Below, piece by piece: positions 35,455 through 48,699 of a stretch of DNA of 64,000 nt. Under the pieces are notes generated by a model that worked only from the letters and a program-made list of their open reading frames with translations, did not search any database and was not told the DNA's origin. Positions within the stretch are counted from its first letter, which is position 1, and each line of letters starts with the position of its first letter. The translations under genes were made by a program, and so were the position numbers. Source of the stretch: Euonymus europaeus (lineage: Eukaryota > Streptophyta > Magnoliopsida > Celastrales > Celastraceae); NCBI GenBank assembly GCA_963580455.1, contig OY756972.1, positions 21,095,001 through 21,159,000 of the forward strand. The letters are read 5' to 3'.

Positions 35455-38400
35455 ATGGGGCTTGGCCGTGACAATGATGTAATTGTTGATGATGGTGACG
35501 GTGGGGCTTATGGATGTGGAGGAGGTGGTGGCAAGAGTTTTGGGTCGGTCTCGTGTTCGATTTGCCTCGAGGCGGTCACCGACAATGGGGACCGATCATG
35601 GGCTAAGCTTCAATGCGGTCACGAATTCCATCTGGGTAAGTGAGAATTGGATTTTCGATTGCGCAGTTGTGGGAATTTGGATTTTCTGTTTGGTAACCTT
35701 ATTGTGATCTGTAATGCTGATTGTTGATCTTATTGGGTTTCCAATTCTGACAACTTTTTATTGAATTTTCTTGATCAAGCCGGAAAAATGAGTGCATTAA
35801 TGAGAATTGGTTTCAGAATTCGGATCAACAGCTACACTTTTTTCCGTTGGCGCATTAGAATTATGGTCTCGCCAGGGTCATCACTTTTTAAACACATTGG
35901 TTTGTTGAAATATGTCATCTAAGTGAGAATAAGATTTCAATTTCGTATTTGAGTGACTTTGAATGTGTTTGGATTGATAATGTTTGAGATCTGAGGCATC
36001 ATCCATTGAGCTCGTTGGCATTGAAGTTTCTTGAAGTTTTTTTGGGGTTTTCTTCTTCAGACTTCAGATGATAGAAAATAGAGTATTGTCAGCATAATAT
36101 TTTGAATTTTGTGGAGTGCTTTCTGTATAAATATTTTTTCTGAATAGTTGGTAGACTCAGGTTAGCTAAATGGATATTTTAACAAAAACACTAACACAAT
36201 GTGGACTTGATTAGTAATTTAGCATGCCCGATAAGAACAGGCTTCACTAGTCGGTAGCTCTCCATCCCAATACTCTTCCAGTGATGCTTATTTTACATGC
36301 TTCTTATACATCTTAAGTTTGTTAGCTTGCTTATTGGAGCCTTACATTGTGTTTATGTAATTATTGCCTGTTTTATGTTGAACAATGAGTTACAAACTTA
36401 CAACATATTAGCACAATGCACGCCTCATTTTCCTTGTATTCTTTTTCTTTACTGTGATCATCTGCAGATTGTATTGGTTCAGCGTTCAATATAAAAGGTG
36501 CAATGCAATGCCCTAATTGTCGCAAAATTGAGAAAGGTCAGTGGCTTTATGCAAATGGTAGTCGTACTGTTCCTGAATTTAGCATGGATGACTGGACGCA
36601 TGTTGAGGACCTTTATGATCTGGGCTACTCTGAAATGGTGAGCATAATAGACAAAATTATTTGATTTGTGTCACTATATAGGAGAGCTCTTAGGCATTGT
36701 TTTTTTATTTACATCTATATGTTATAACTTCCGATCATTCATCGCCCCCCCACCCCACAAAACAAAAAAAGTAATTATTAGGGGGCCATGGCTAATATCT
36801 CAATCTCTGACTTTATAGATATTTTAAGTTTGAGACATGGACTTTAGTCAAGCTACCATCTGATGCATGCATCATTGATAGGTCGATCATCTAAGTCATA
36901 TTTTTATTTCCATTAGATGTTATCTTTGCCGCAAGTAATAGTTAACATTGGCAAAGAAGGCTACTAGGCTAGATAACCATTGACCGTATGATGCTACGTG
37001 ATAAATTATTTGAATTATTGTTGTCACATTCTCAGCTTCATGGATGCACACATTTCATTCTTACGATGCACCAACCTGCCTGGTGATTGTGAACTTCTGG
37101 GGAATGCAGTAATGCACATCTACATGTTTGTACGGCTGATGTCTCTATGATGGTTTAAAAATACATCTCCTTGAGATTCTGTTGATTGTTCTATTTTCAA
37201 ATTTATTTGGAGCCAGTTACCCCTGTTATTGCGTTGTGTTGCTTTTGCTGGATTATTATTATATTTATGTCTCTCCATATTACTTACTGCATTCAATTTG
37301 ATATTTGATGCTTTGGCAGTCTTTTGGAGTTCACTGGTGTCCATTTGGCAGCTTAACGCGTCTTCCTTCATCTTTTGAGTAAGTATAACCACACATGTTA
37401 TTACTTTTACATTTAAGGAAGACATTATAATCTTATAGTATTCAATGAACAGGGAAATAGTACACAACACTTTATATATACAGCAAAATAGTTACTCAGT
37501 GATCACTTATGTTTATGAAAAGTTCTCATACGAAATCTATCATAAATTGATCGATTATATTACTTTTTTAACTTGTATGTTTATGTTGCGTAGCAAAGAT
37601 CCTAAAAGTAGTTAAAACTTAGTATTTATCATGGCAGCATTGGTAACAAGACATCTAATTATGAGTTGTCTTTTACTGGCCTTATCTTACTTGCCCTTCT
37701 GTGCGTACAAATTTAGTACCAATTGACTTTCTAGGAATCTTTCTTTGTGTAGCGAATATATTAATAGAAGAATATTTATGTTGTTGATAGCCTTGCTTAA
37801 ACCACATTGACTCCGCGGTACAATGACTCATTATTCGTGCATAAGGGATATAAAATTATAAATTACTAATTTATTCTAATAAATAAACCATCAATGCAAT
37901 AGCATATGAGTTGCTGGTATAGCTATCTGCTGAAAGATATGGCTTGAGTTGGTGGGTTGTTTTATCTATATATATTTGAAGTTTGCATGAGCTAGGTGAA
38001 TTGCTCATCCTGCACTTTTTCCCTAATTCCCAAGTCCCAAAAGTACTCTGCACTGCGTACCTCTTTGCACCTCTTCCTTCCTAACTCATTCCCTCTTTAC
38101 TCAATTGTATTTTGTATCTATGATTGATATCTCTGCCTCCAGTGGTCCTCCGAGCCCCAATCTCCCGTACAGTTTTTCTGCCTTGACCCCTCTCTGAGTC
38201 TACCTCTCCCTCGTGGTTTCTTTATTTTTATGTTCTCTCAATTTTTCACATGCTACTTGTCTTACCTCACCGATTCATCCCATGGAATTATCACATGCTA
38301 GTATGCTAGTCCTTTCTGGAATTTTTTTTTCCTTTCACAGTCTCTCTAGCTCTTAACATTGCATCGTGGTTTCTTTATGTTCTCCAATTTGTCTAATTAT

Positions 38401-40188
38401 ATAATATATTGGTTTTCTGCATCATTTATTCTTAATTTTGCAGTTCTGGGTTTTCACTCATGTTTTTCTCCTCCTTCCCAGATGGATTCATTTTTAATGT
38501 CTTGTAAGAATCAGTCAGTGCAGTTTGTTATTTAGGTGCGAAAAGATTTTTGGTCGTGTTTGGTTGTGACACCAATAACGAACTAAGAAAAAAAATTGTG
38601 CGTGTTATTTATTTAATTAAAAACAGAATGTGCGTCTTACTAGTTTTAATTCTGGCCTTTTTTTGTCTCCGTATACCTACTGTTCTGAAAGCAACTGTAT
38701 TTCTGTTTTAACAATTTGGTTCTTTTGTCTTGTAGGGAAGCAGAATTTTCATCAACTGCATGTAAGGTTTTCTTTCTTTGTTCTGCTTAGCTAATGTCAG
38801 TGGGCAGCACTGTGGTTAAATACTTAAATGTGCTGATATTTCAATGCAGATCATGATCTACTGGGACAACAAGCTATTTATGCTGAACATACTGCTGTTT
38901 CCTCTGCTACTCATCCGTGCCCATACATCGCTTACTTTGGACCCATTCACCCCTCGTCTTCAAGCTCGAGTGGTAGCATTCAAGATGGTTCTAATTTTAG
39001 CAATCACTGGAATGGCCCATCATTACCTGGCGAGATGCAAGCTTCTTATCCTTTTCCTTCCATGGATCTCCATTATCATGGTTGGGAGCACCATTCTCCA
39101 CCATTCTCTTCATCTGGCAGCCGTGTCAATGGTGCTGATCCGCCTTCAACTCCACCTGTTACTCAAAGATCTGCCAGAATTGGATCTGATCTACCAAGAT
39201 CGAGCTCTTTTATGCATCCCTTCGTTGTTGGTCACAGGTATGTCTTTGATGAATTTGAGGCTGTGAGATTATGTTTTTCTAATCTTTTTATAATTGGGAG
39301 TTGGAGGATGATGTTTGCTCCTAGTATCTTTAGACTTGTAGGGAAAAAACTATGTTCAGGCCATTTTAGCAAATTTAATCCATGTTCTCTAGTTGTTCTT
39401 ATTTGTTAAAGATGAAGGCAGTTTTCTGAATTGTTTTCTCTTGCAAAATGAACATGTTTTATAGCAAAGAAAAGCCGTTTAAATTTCCCAAAAAGGAAAA
39501 CAATTTCAGAATAATTTCACCTGTAACTTTTCTGACCAACCGTCGTTCATTTCCATGTCATATTCTTGTTGGAAGAAGGTTGGTCCCCCCTTCGAGCTTT
39601 TATTAAGACTTGTCTTTCTTTATGTTTACGATAGTATCTGAGAAATCAGTAACCTGTGATCCTCTCTGTTTTCCATTCGTCTTCTCATTGATCTCATTTG
39701 CAATTCATTTATACAGTTCTACTGCTAGAGCTGGAACCTCTGTTGCGTCGTCAATGGTTCCACATTACCAAGGGAGCAATGCCCGAGCACGTGATAGAGT
39801 GCAAGCTCTCCAGGCATACTATCAACAGCAACAACCTGGGAATTCCTCAGGCATTCGCACACCAACAATTTCTGGAACTCGAAGATCAAGCAGTCACAGA
39901 GGCTTGTCTCAATTAGGGCCAGTAGCCTCATCATCCGATCAAAGTAGCGGTGGCTTCTATTTCGTCCCCGGATCAGGTCGGAACTTCCATGAAGCAGAAA
40001 ATCCTGTACCAGCACGTTTTCACACTTGGGAAAGAGATCGCTTGCCTTTATTCCCACAAAATCAGGTCGAGAGAGATCCTAGTTTTCGTGAATTCTATCA
40101 AGCTGTTGTTGGGCCAGAACCTGGCATCAGGTCCAGTAGCCTCCGCCAGAGGCATGGCCCTGAGAGGTCATCATCCCAAAATCGATAA
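35455..40188 (+). CDS. RFI2: RING-type E3 ubiquitin ligase, RFI2-like
   Basis: Exons 35455..35635, 36468..36637, 37320..37378, 38736..38761, 38850..39237, 39717..40188, giving 431 aa. Arabidopsis RFI2 (At2g47700) is a RING protein that dampens red/far-red signalling and affects flowering. The N-terminus is Gly/Asp-rich. The RING has C34, C37, C54, H56, H59, C62, C75 and C78 (CSICLE..CGHEFHLDC..CPNC). It is followed by the family block EKGQWLYANGSRTVPEF..DDW and the short exons SFGVHWCPFGSLTRLP and YHDLLGQQ. The long tail is Ser/Pro/His-rich, has RARDRVQALQAYYQQQQ and HTWERDR, and ends RHGPERSSSQNR. I chose the ATG at 35455 because it gives the family start MGLG; an in-frame ATG lies 21 codons upstream. 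The 26-base exon 4 is supported by frame and family match. Intact. Confidence 0.94.
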
Positions 40189-40961
40189 TGGACTTTCTTT
40201 ATCATTTTCTGGGTGAAGCAAAGTTCCAACTACTATGATGAGACAAAATTATATGTATGCTTGAAAATGTTATATATTGCTTGGAGTCTGTCATTCCTGA
40301 GTCTGAAGTCTGAAATACTGTGGAGTGGCCCCAAGAATGATCCTTACGACAGCCTCCTGGCTTGCAATGGACATTGGCTTCTAGTTTGTCATTGTGGATG
40401 TAGAAATAAGGTCATTTGTCGAACTGATGGGGAGGGTTTTGAGTTGGCATTGCCCTCTCAAACCTAGGATCACCCAGAATTTAAAAACTATGATCGAATG
40501 TGTTTCTAGAAAAAGTCACCCAGTATGTCTGAATCTATTTGGCCTGTCTCGAAACATGTGAAGAAATACATGATCTGGCTCGGTAGATATTTGCATCTCA
40601 TTGTGTACAATTTGACACTGGTTTCTTTTGATGAATGGATTTGGAAGTTGGAAATGACGCAGGTTTTATTCAAAGTGAAAGAGTACTGTGTTTCCCTTAC
40701 CTAAAGAGAGTTTCCATGGCATCCACTACGAGCTTTGCAAGAACTGGTTTACATTCCATTGTAAATCCAGATGAATAGTCTCACAACACGTCTCTGGATG
40801 AACTAATAATTATATCAACTATCCAAACACAAGTTCAGAAAATGCAGCACAATACATTATTCCAATAGTAATACTAATGCAACTGTAAATAAAGTTCCCC
40901 TGGGTTCAACCAGCATTCTATCACTGTCACCAAAAGATGGCGCTACCATCCTCAATAGTCA

Positions 40962-43900
40962 TCAGTCGACAGATCCACTTCTATCAGATCTCACCTATAA
41001 ATAAAAAATGCAGCCACAATCAGAGGAAAAAAGGGACAAGTAAACAGCAAATCTCATCATCAACAACCGAGAAACATACTGAAGACGAACGAGATGGAGA
41101 TCGGCTTGGACTCCTACTACGACGACTGCGTTTCTTTCCACTTCTCACTTCTTTACGATGACGAGGCTGAACAACAGATAAATAATGTCTTCAAATGTGT
41201 TGGGAAATGTAATAAAATTTAATCACTATAGATGGAGGCACGCATGAAAATTAAACTACACTTACAGACTCAAGTGGAGATCTGGATCTTGAGAGGGATC
41301 TGCAAGAATATCCAGAAACAACCCAATTCAATATCCACAACAGTTTTCTAAAGCGTTGATCCAAAAGCCTCAAAGCCAGTTCACCTCAGAGTAACCAAAA
41401 TCAAACACACAAACAAAACCCACCAATCTTTAGCAGCAGAAGCATGAGCTAATTACATCTCTTGATGACTTCAGAATTCAATAATGAACTTTTCGAAGCC
41501 GGTCATGAATTCTAAATGAAACCACTACAGCTGTATGTGCAAGATACCTAAAGAAAGGGAAATCGCATCATCCCCTAGAGTATCACCACATCCAATGACA
41601 ATTTGAGGACAAGAAATGCTGAACATTCTCAATTTTCCTCCTCCTGATTCGTAGATGGTCATGATAGTAGTAATTAGATCACGGTTATCCAGTTTGAAAA
41701 GGGAACCATCCATCTAAGTATTGTTCCAGTCAAGCAACAGTTGGCGCATCATGCATAACATAACAGAATCATTAGACCATTTAATGTTTTCCAGAGGTGC
41801 TGACAAAATTATAATTACCTCAAGACCCAAAAGATGTGCAGGCACCTGAGAACCACATCCCATCAAGTATCTATCCAATTCCCAGGTCGCCACACAAAGC
41901 AGATCTAGCATGGAAACCAGGCAGCCTCAACCGCCCCCTACCTTTGTACATTGAAAGAAATGTAAAGGAAAATGGAAAATCATGTAGCAATCCGCCGATC
42001 TATAAAAGGGGTGACTATAAACTCAGGACATTATAACAAGATTTCATAACCTATACGCCAAGGTGACCAGCCTTATGTTCATCAAGAAAGTGTAGACCAG
42101 GTAAAAGGTAATAAAAGATTAAAATTGAAGTCTACAACTTTTAAAGTCGTGAAAAAAAGGTTCACCCAGAAAGTACACCTTTGTCATTAAGATACCAGAA
42201 GAAATCACAAATAAGAAAACTCTTCAAGAGCATTAAAATCCAAGAAATTCTCCAATAGAAGAGAAAATCAAAAGTAGCCAAGGGCTCTTACATGTAAAAT
42301 CTGGAAGATACAAAGCAAAAGCAATCTAATACATCAGCTAAGTCGAAGAATCAAAAAAACAGATACGGGTGAAAATGAGCTAGGAGAAGCTGATTATATA
42401 AATCTTGACTGGAACTGTCTGGAAGTCAATTGAAGGCAAAGGGTAAAGTAAACAACTCTGTGCACAAGACTCCACAGTGGGCAACAAATTAAAAAAGACT
42501 CTAAATTAATAGATGCAAAAACTAAACCCAGATCTTCTCACACCATTCCCATCACAAGACAGCACCAGCAACAACTAATCAGCATAGTTAAAATGGCCCA
42601 AAAATTCCAGTTTCAGAAGCAAGCTAAACTCCTCAATTTTTGTTAAGAAAAAAAAAAGCTGGGCAAGAGCCATCCAAGCTAGGCCTCAAGCACATGATGA
42701 TTAATAAGAACCTGAATGCTTGGCCACAAATATCCTAAAAAATCGAGCATGTACAAAGTGAGTATCGTCATAACCCACCCTTTAAGACTTATCATGAAAG
42801 CCAAAAAAAAAAAAAAATGAAGATTATCCCAAAAAGAGGCCTTGGCAACATGTTTGGGCCATCCCCAGAGCAGATAAAGATTTCAGCTAGTGAAATAAAC
42901 GAGGCCTATAATGCTTTAGGACTCAACTTGCATAGAACCATACAACACCCATGCACAACAGAGTGGCTTACATTTGGATAATATTTACAATACCTGTGCA
43001 CAACAAAATGGCTTACAATTGCACAATATTTGCAATACTAGGCAAGGTTTTGCACTTCCTTCTCCCAAGGGAAGCAAACCACATAAATCCCAATGAAGAA
43101 TTTTTGCAATATATAAATTTATTCAATTCACTTTTCTCTCTTTAGTGTTCTTTTACAGTCCTTGTTTATTTTCATAGTAAATAATTTCAACCTACGTACC
43201 GATTTGGAAAAATGTGATGCTAGCACGAACATAACAGAAAATAATATAACATTTACAAATCCATAAAGAAAACACACACAAAAAAAAAAATGTCGAAAGA
43301 AGAGCATTCCTGCATAGATCCTTAAAAAATGTAAGACGAGAAATGCTGCATATGCCTACCTTGAAACAGAGCGGGGAGATGATCCTGCAGCAGACCTTGA
43401 AGAAAAGGATCTAGTGGGAGATAAAGATGGAGATCTACGTGAATATTTGGGCCTTGGGGACTTGCTGCAAAGCAACTCACTCTTAATACAATACAAACTG
43501 GGCAAGGGGGTAATAATTTACTTTAGTCAATGTTACTGAAGCACACCTTCTACTCCTGTAACTATAGCTAGGGCTGCGGCTGAGGCTGCGGCTGCATGAC
43601 ATATATGGACTATGACTTGAATCATACTCACTCACCTAGGCAAGGGAAACAAAGAAGTAAAATCAGCATAATAGCAAGTACTTCAAGGAATGATCAGCAA
43701 AGAATAAATTACGCATACCCGTATGTACGCCCGAGAATAGGCATTCCGAAACTCAGATCTATCAAGTTTCCTGATCTAAAGATGGAAACAAACAAAATAG
43801 ACAGTCAACAAAAGCCCCAACAATGACTCACAGTCTGAACTGTAACATAGGAATCACAAAATCGCGAGAACTATCATGTTTAAGCATTGTAACTTACAGC

Positions 43901-46351
43901 ATACTTCATATCATCATAGTTGGTGTAATCTACAACACCTGCCATCCCTGAAAAGGTTACAGTATATAAGAATGAAACAGCATCCACATAAGTTTCAGAA
44001 CAATACAAATTCAATATAATCTACATATAGGTTACAATGCATCCCATTCATGAATCAAAACATGAAAGTATACATCACATCTTCTATTTCAAATAAAATA
44101 AAATAGAAGTGGACAAGATAAAGAGCGTCCATCCCTGACCAAGAACAGAAATGGTACACAACAGGTTAGAGCAATCCGCCAGCAAGTACTTATAGTCTTA
44201 TATGATGGGACATTCTATAATACAATATGAAAAGACGACAGATTCCTTGATTCCTTATTGGAATAAAATGGTCCTCAAAAGAGACCTGTCCATTAAAGAA
44301 ATGAAATGGTACACAACAGGTAAGAGTAATCCGCCATCAAGTACTTATATGATGACTGACAATTCAGAATTACGAGTTAAAGGATAAGGAATTCGGGGTT
44401 TCCCAACACGTGACCATATAAAAATTAAGTTCAGTCAAAAATAAAAGAAATTGAATGGACACAACAGGTTAGAGCAATCTGTGATGGCTGAAGACTCAGA
44501 ATTATGAGTTTATGGATTAGGAATTTGGGGTTTGAAACACATCCCTGACAAAATAAAAATTAAAGTTCAGTAAAAATCCAGCTGATACAAACAGCATGAT
44601 AGAGTTTGTTTCGGGTAAAGGAAACTCACACTCATGCGCATTACCTGAGTGAGAGAGATACATAAACACTACAAACTGATGGAATGTAGCTTGGATTTGA
44701 AATGTGGCTAAATATTTTTGATAGTAGCTTATTACACTGCAGCAAATATATAAGCACATCTAGTGCAGCAGGTGTTGATTCTAGGACCAAGGTTAGGTAA
44801 CTAGTTACTGAAGGATTCTATAAATGTAGAAATTTAGGAGCTAAAAACAACCAAAAAAGAAGGCAGATCTTTATCGGAAGGCTAGAAATAAAGCAGAAAC
44901 CAATCAAAAGAACCAAATGGATGTTGGATCAATGTTTTTGATGGTTGGACTGGCAGGAGAAAGAGGAACATAATCCACACTAGCCACGAGCTCTAAACCA
45001 AAAAATTAAGAAGGGAAATATGCCATAAAGCAAATGACTCTTTCTTGCTCTGTATGAAAGAAAACATTACGGATTCAACATACCACCATGATCACGAAAC
45101 ACTTGAGAGAAACAAACATCACCAGCTTTTCGCATGTGATCCTGATCATTAACACAAATTATAAGAGATAAACTGATTAGGCAAGCTAACACTATTAAAA
45201 ATAGCCAAGTTACACACTATCATTGTACGCAAATCGATAAAACTTTCTCCAGGAAAAAGTATCAAGTTCACCTTAAGGTCTTGCCATGAAGCAGAACGCG
45301 GCAACCCAGTCACTAAAACTGCATGATGCAAGAACACAACATTAATTGCCAAGCAACTAATGAAAACACAATGTGAAAATAAAGAAAACCTACTTCGATA
45401 GTCTGCATGATGCAAGAACACAACATTAATTGCCGAGCAACTAGTGAAAAAAACAATGTGAAAATAAAGAAAACCTACTTCGATAGTCTGTGCGCCTGGA
45501 ATGTCCGCGGCTGCTACTGCTACCACTGTAACTACTATAGCGATCCACAGGTGATGACTTTCGCCCTCCATGAGCAAGTTCAACCTGTAAGGAGATGAAA
45601 ATCACAGAATCAACATAACACTCATCCTGCGATGGGTATTATAAAGATACAGAAAAATATTAGCAAGCGTTGAATAATTACTAACCCGTAACCGACATCC
45701 ATCAAAATCATACCCATCTCGACCATAAACTGCATCATCAGCGTCACGAGGATCTTCAAACTGCAAAATACAAAGCTTTAAAAGAACTATAGAATGAAAA
45801 AAGTAATCACTAATTCCTGTACAAGTTCTGTTTAAGTTGTATTAGAATCTCAACAGAATCACTATATGAAAGAGATGCGACAAAAGTGCTATAAAAATGT
45901 GCAAACTAGGTAAATTAACAAAATGTGGAAGAAAAAAACGATCAAGTCCCCTAGCTGTAAATCCAAAACTTACCTTAACAAAAGCATAGCCAGGGGGTCG
46001 TGGTGGGATCTTCAAATCAATATCAACAATGGGTCCATACTGCATTTAGGAAGCAAACATATAAAGTGATAATAGACAACCAGCAGTTTCCTAAAGATAA
46101 AAGCATAACTAATCCATTTACAATTGAATTTGAATCTATGGTTTCCTCGCGCAGACTAAACAAAATGCTCTTATTCAGAGGAACTTGCCTGTTTTAGACC
46201 CAAGGTGAGCAAAGATTCGGTCTTTTCACTATCAATGAGAGATCAAAACAAATAAAAAGGATACCTTGTAGAACAAATCTTCGACTTCTCTCATTCGAGT
46301 ATCACCAGGGAGATTGCCAACATAGATGGTTCGGCTTGAACGGCGACTCAT
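40962..46351 (-). CDS. SR34A: SR splicing factor, SR34A-like (SRSF1 family)
   Basis: Thirteen minus-strand exons: 46351..46265, 46039..45974, 45760..45686, 45584..45479, 45318..45272, 45141..45084, 43947..43898, 43775..43719, 43635..43547, 43464..43360, 41299..41266, 41166..41080, 40994..40962; 297 aa. SR proteins bind exonic enhancers and recruit U1/U2AF in nuclear speckles. RRM1 has RNP2 IYVGNL and RNP1-like GYAFVKF. RRM2 is the pseudo-RRM with the hallmark SWQDLKD and the conserved [17 protein letters not shown] short Ser-rich linker replaces the Gly hinge of SRSF1. The RS tail has [28 protein letters not shown] and [48 protein letters not shown] favours SR34A over SR30/SR34. Long introns (1.14 kb in RRM2, 2.06 kb in the RS region) are typical sites of alternative splicing. 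The last exon was preferred over read-through at 41080 because it gives RSDRSGSVD. Intron 4 carries a duplicated splice junction. Confidence 0.93.
44149..44580. repeat. Degenerate triplicated unit inside an SR34A intron
   Basis: The motif 'acacaacaggt(t/a)agag(c/t)aatc' occurs at about 44157, 44312 and 44461, followed by similar sequence, giving three diverged units of about 150 bases within the intron between exons 6 and 7. Confidence 0.75.
45319..45487 (-). repeat. Tandem duplication spanning the SR34A intron 4 splice sites
   Basis: Two head-to-tail copies, 45319-45402 and 45403-45487 (84 and 85 bases), differing at only a few positions. Each contains, on the gene strand, the last nine bases of exon 4 with its GTAGGT donor, the intron body and the CAG acceptor. 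The duplication therefore leaves a second donor and a second acceptor inside intron 4, bounding a 9-base micro-exon at 45394-45402. Confidence 0.95.
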
Positions 46352-47278
46352 TTTTCCGCTGTTACAGCGCAATACCAGTTACATAAATTCATATATATAG
46401 AAAGCACAAATCAATATAAAACTAATTTTCAAAACAAAATGATTAATAATTAAACTCAAACGAATGAATTAAAATCAATGAAATTCCACGAAAACAATTA
46501 TTTATATGTTACCGATAAACATTACTGAAATAATTAAAAAAGAACAAGAACTGATGCTGGAAACTCCGCAATTAGGATAAAAGAAAAAACAAGGAAAGGA
46601 GAAAGAGAGAACTAACCTTCGCAGACGGAGGCCGCTTCTGAGAAAAAAGGACTTGGATTTCTCTGGAAGGATATGTGGCCATTGAATTGGTGTTTTTCCA
46701 GTTTTAAAAAGACACGATTCTCCGCTACCACGTGTATGGTTTGATCATCCCCGACTCTAAAACCTTTTTATTGACGATTTTACCCTCTCCGTTGTTCCAA
46801 ATTAGGCTTCATTGCGTAAACCAGTTGAACTGCCTATTTCAATAACCGAACAATAATATGAAGTAACATTTATAAAACCATAAAATAACCATTGTAGGAG
46901 CATTTCCGAAATTGCTTCTAAGAGTATCATTTGAGATTTCTGATCTCTAAACATGGACTGCACTGTGTTGGGAAGTGAAATAAGTGAAGAAATACACAAA
47001 ATACAAGTAGATGAAGCTCACCCGAACTTTCTCTCCCTTTAAAAAGTATACTTCTTTCTTTAGAGCGACTCTCAGAGATTCTATGCAAATTAGGGTTCAA
47101 ATTAAAACACTTATAAAATAAGACTTAAAATTAAAACACTTATAAAATAAGACTTTAAACAAGTGACCCGATAACATGTATGTATTGGTTGTCCGGATAG
47201 CTGCTTAAGCCGGTTCATATAGAAAACACATTATCTCTCAAGTATTGCATAATCTCTCGGGATAGTATGTGGACCTGT
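46352..47278. other. SR34A upstream region and spacer
   Basis: 5' region of SR34A; an ACGTG core (ccacgtgtatgg, 46729-46740) could be a G-box. A 29-base direct repeat (aaattaaaacacttataaaa..) sits at about 47099-47156. No gene found. Confidence 0.5.
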
Positions 47279-47622
47279 TGTCATGGGACTGAATATCAAA
47301 CGATGTCGTTTGATATTATTATTCTCTTTTGTAAGCCGTTGGATGCAGTGTTTTTGGGTGGCTATGATCAGTCCAGCTTTTGGTATTTATGTTCCTTGTT
47401 TTGTTAGGGTTCGGGTCTTTTTGTTGTACTATGATAAGTTCATTGGAGATTGGCCGTCTCGAACTGGCTCTGTAATTTTCACTTGTATTTTGTAAACTTT
47501 GAGATATCTGTAACGTGACTCTGTTGGGTTGTTGATCAGACTTAATATACAGATATCTCCCTTGCTGTTGTGACCTTGTTTATCTTCCTGTGGTGTACCT
47601 GTGTAACACTGGTTGTATAACA
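47279..47622 (+). repeat. 5' LTR of the gypsy element
   Basis: Starts TGTCATG and ends TATAACA (TG..CA). Near its start is the palindrome ATATCAAACGATGTCGTTTGATAT, preserved in both LTRs. 344 bases, same as the 3' LTR. Confidence 0.97.
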
Positions 47623-47624
47623 AT

Positions 47625-47636
47625 TGGTATCAGAGT
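47625..47636 (+). promoter_or_regulatory. Primer-binding site, initiator tRNA-Met
   Basis: TGGTATCAGAGT two bases after the 5' LTR is the usual plant retrotransposon complement of the initiator methionine tRNA 3' end. Confidence 0.93.
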
Positions 47637-47648
47637 GACGGTCTTCCG

Positions 47649-48690
47649 ATGGTTAACACCCGTTCTACGTCCGATTCCGATTCGCACTCTTAGCTATTGG
47701 CGGCGATCTCTGCTCTCACGGCTCGCTTAGATGCCTAGCATGTTGAGCTTCAAACACTTCAGGCCCGGCTGCCTCCACCGGCTCCTGACCCTCCCCCTGT
47801 GCAACCACCACCACTACTTGAGCGTGCTGGTGCCCCTAATGCTGAACCAGTTGCTTGGCAAAATCGCAATCCTCGCTTTGACTTTTCGAAGTTTGCTGGT
47901 GGTGACCCGTCTGTGTGGGTTCAGCGAGCCAACCAGTATTTTGTTTATTACCAAACTCCGGTGGGCCAGAAGGTGTTAATCGCTTCTTACCACATGGAAG
48001 GGCGCGCTGCGGTTTGGGCCCGTGAGTATCAGGCTACTGATCCACTTCCATCTTGGGGGGACTTCCTTAGTGCCTTACAGACGCGTTTCGGCCCTGGCAT
48101 TTTTGAAGACCCACTGGAAGAACTGATGCGTCTTCGCCAAACAGGTTCTGTGGATGAGTACATTCTCCGTTTTGAAGATTTGGTTGTTCGTATTCCGGGG
48201 TGGACCGCTGCCCACAAGTTGAGTTGTTTTCTCGGGGGCCTGCGGGAGGAGATACGCCTTCCAGTTAAGATGCTTATGCCCCCCACTTTATTGGCTGCTC
48301 AAGCTCTTGCCCGCATGTAGGAAGTTACACTCTCTGTGCACCACCAGTCCCCATTTGCTCTTCCGCCTTTGCCGGGCACTTTCGGTGTTTCTTCTTTTGG
48401 TGCATCTTCCAGCCTTGCTCTGCCTGCGCCACCTACCATCTTGCCTTTGCCATATCCTGGGTTTGGTATGAGCTCTACGACTTCCCCACCTATTCCAGCC
48501 TCTAGTTCTTATTCTCCTCCAGTGGAGTCTCCACGGCCGGCTGCCAAAGCTCCTCAGGCTCATCGTATCACGGACCAGCAAATGCGTGATAAACAGCAGA
48601 AAGGGCCTCTGTTATAGTTGTGATGCCAAGTGGTCCCCCACCCATCAGTGTCCTAATCCGAAGTTGTTCTATATTGAGGCCCAAGAGCTG
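47649..48690 (+). pseudogene. Retrotransposon gag, broken
   Basis: The frame from the ATG at 47649 (MVNTRS..) carries TAG at 47691, 47736 and 48318. The best-preserved part (47799-48317) is the retrotransposon gag domain (FSKFAGGDPSVWVQRANQYF, YHMEGRAAVWAREY, LRQTGSVDEYILRFEDLV). A Pro/Ser-rich stretch follows. The zinc knuckle CYSCDAKWSPTHQC at about 48613-48654 lies in a different frame because of a shift near 48600. Confidence 0.93.
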
Positions 48691-48699
48691 ATTATGTGT

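Noticed and set aside
40996..41166. SR34A final exon read through to a hydrophobic tail after the RS repeats
   Set aside because: A GTATGT donor at 41079 and an acceptor before 40994 give the Arg/Ser-rich ending RSDRSGSVD, which fits the family; the hydrophobic tail would be intron.
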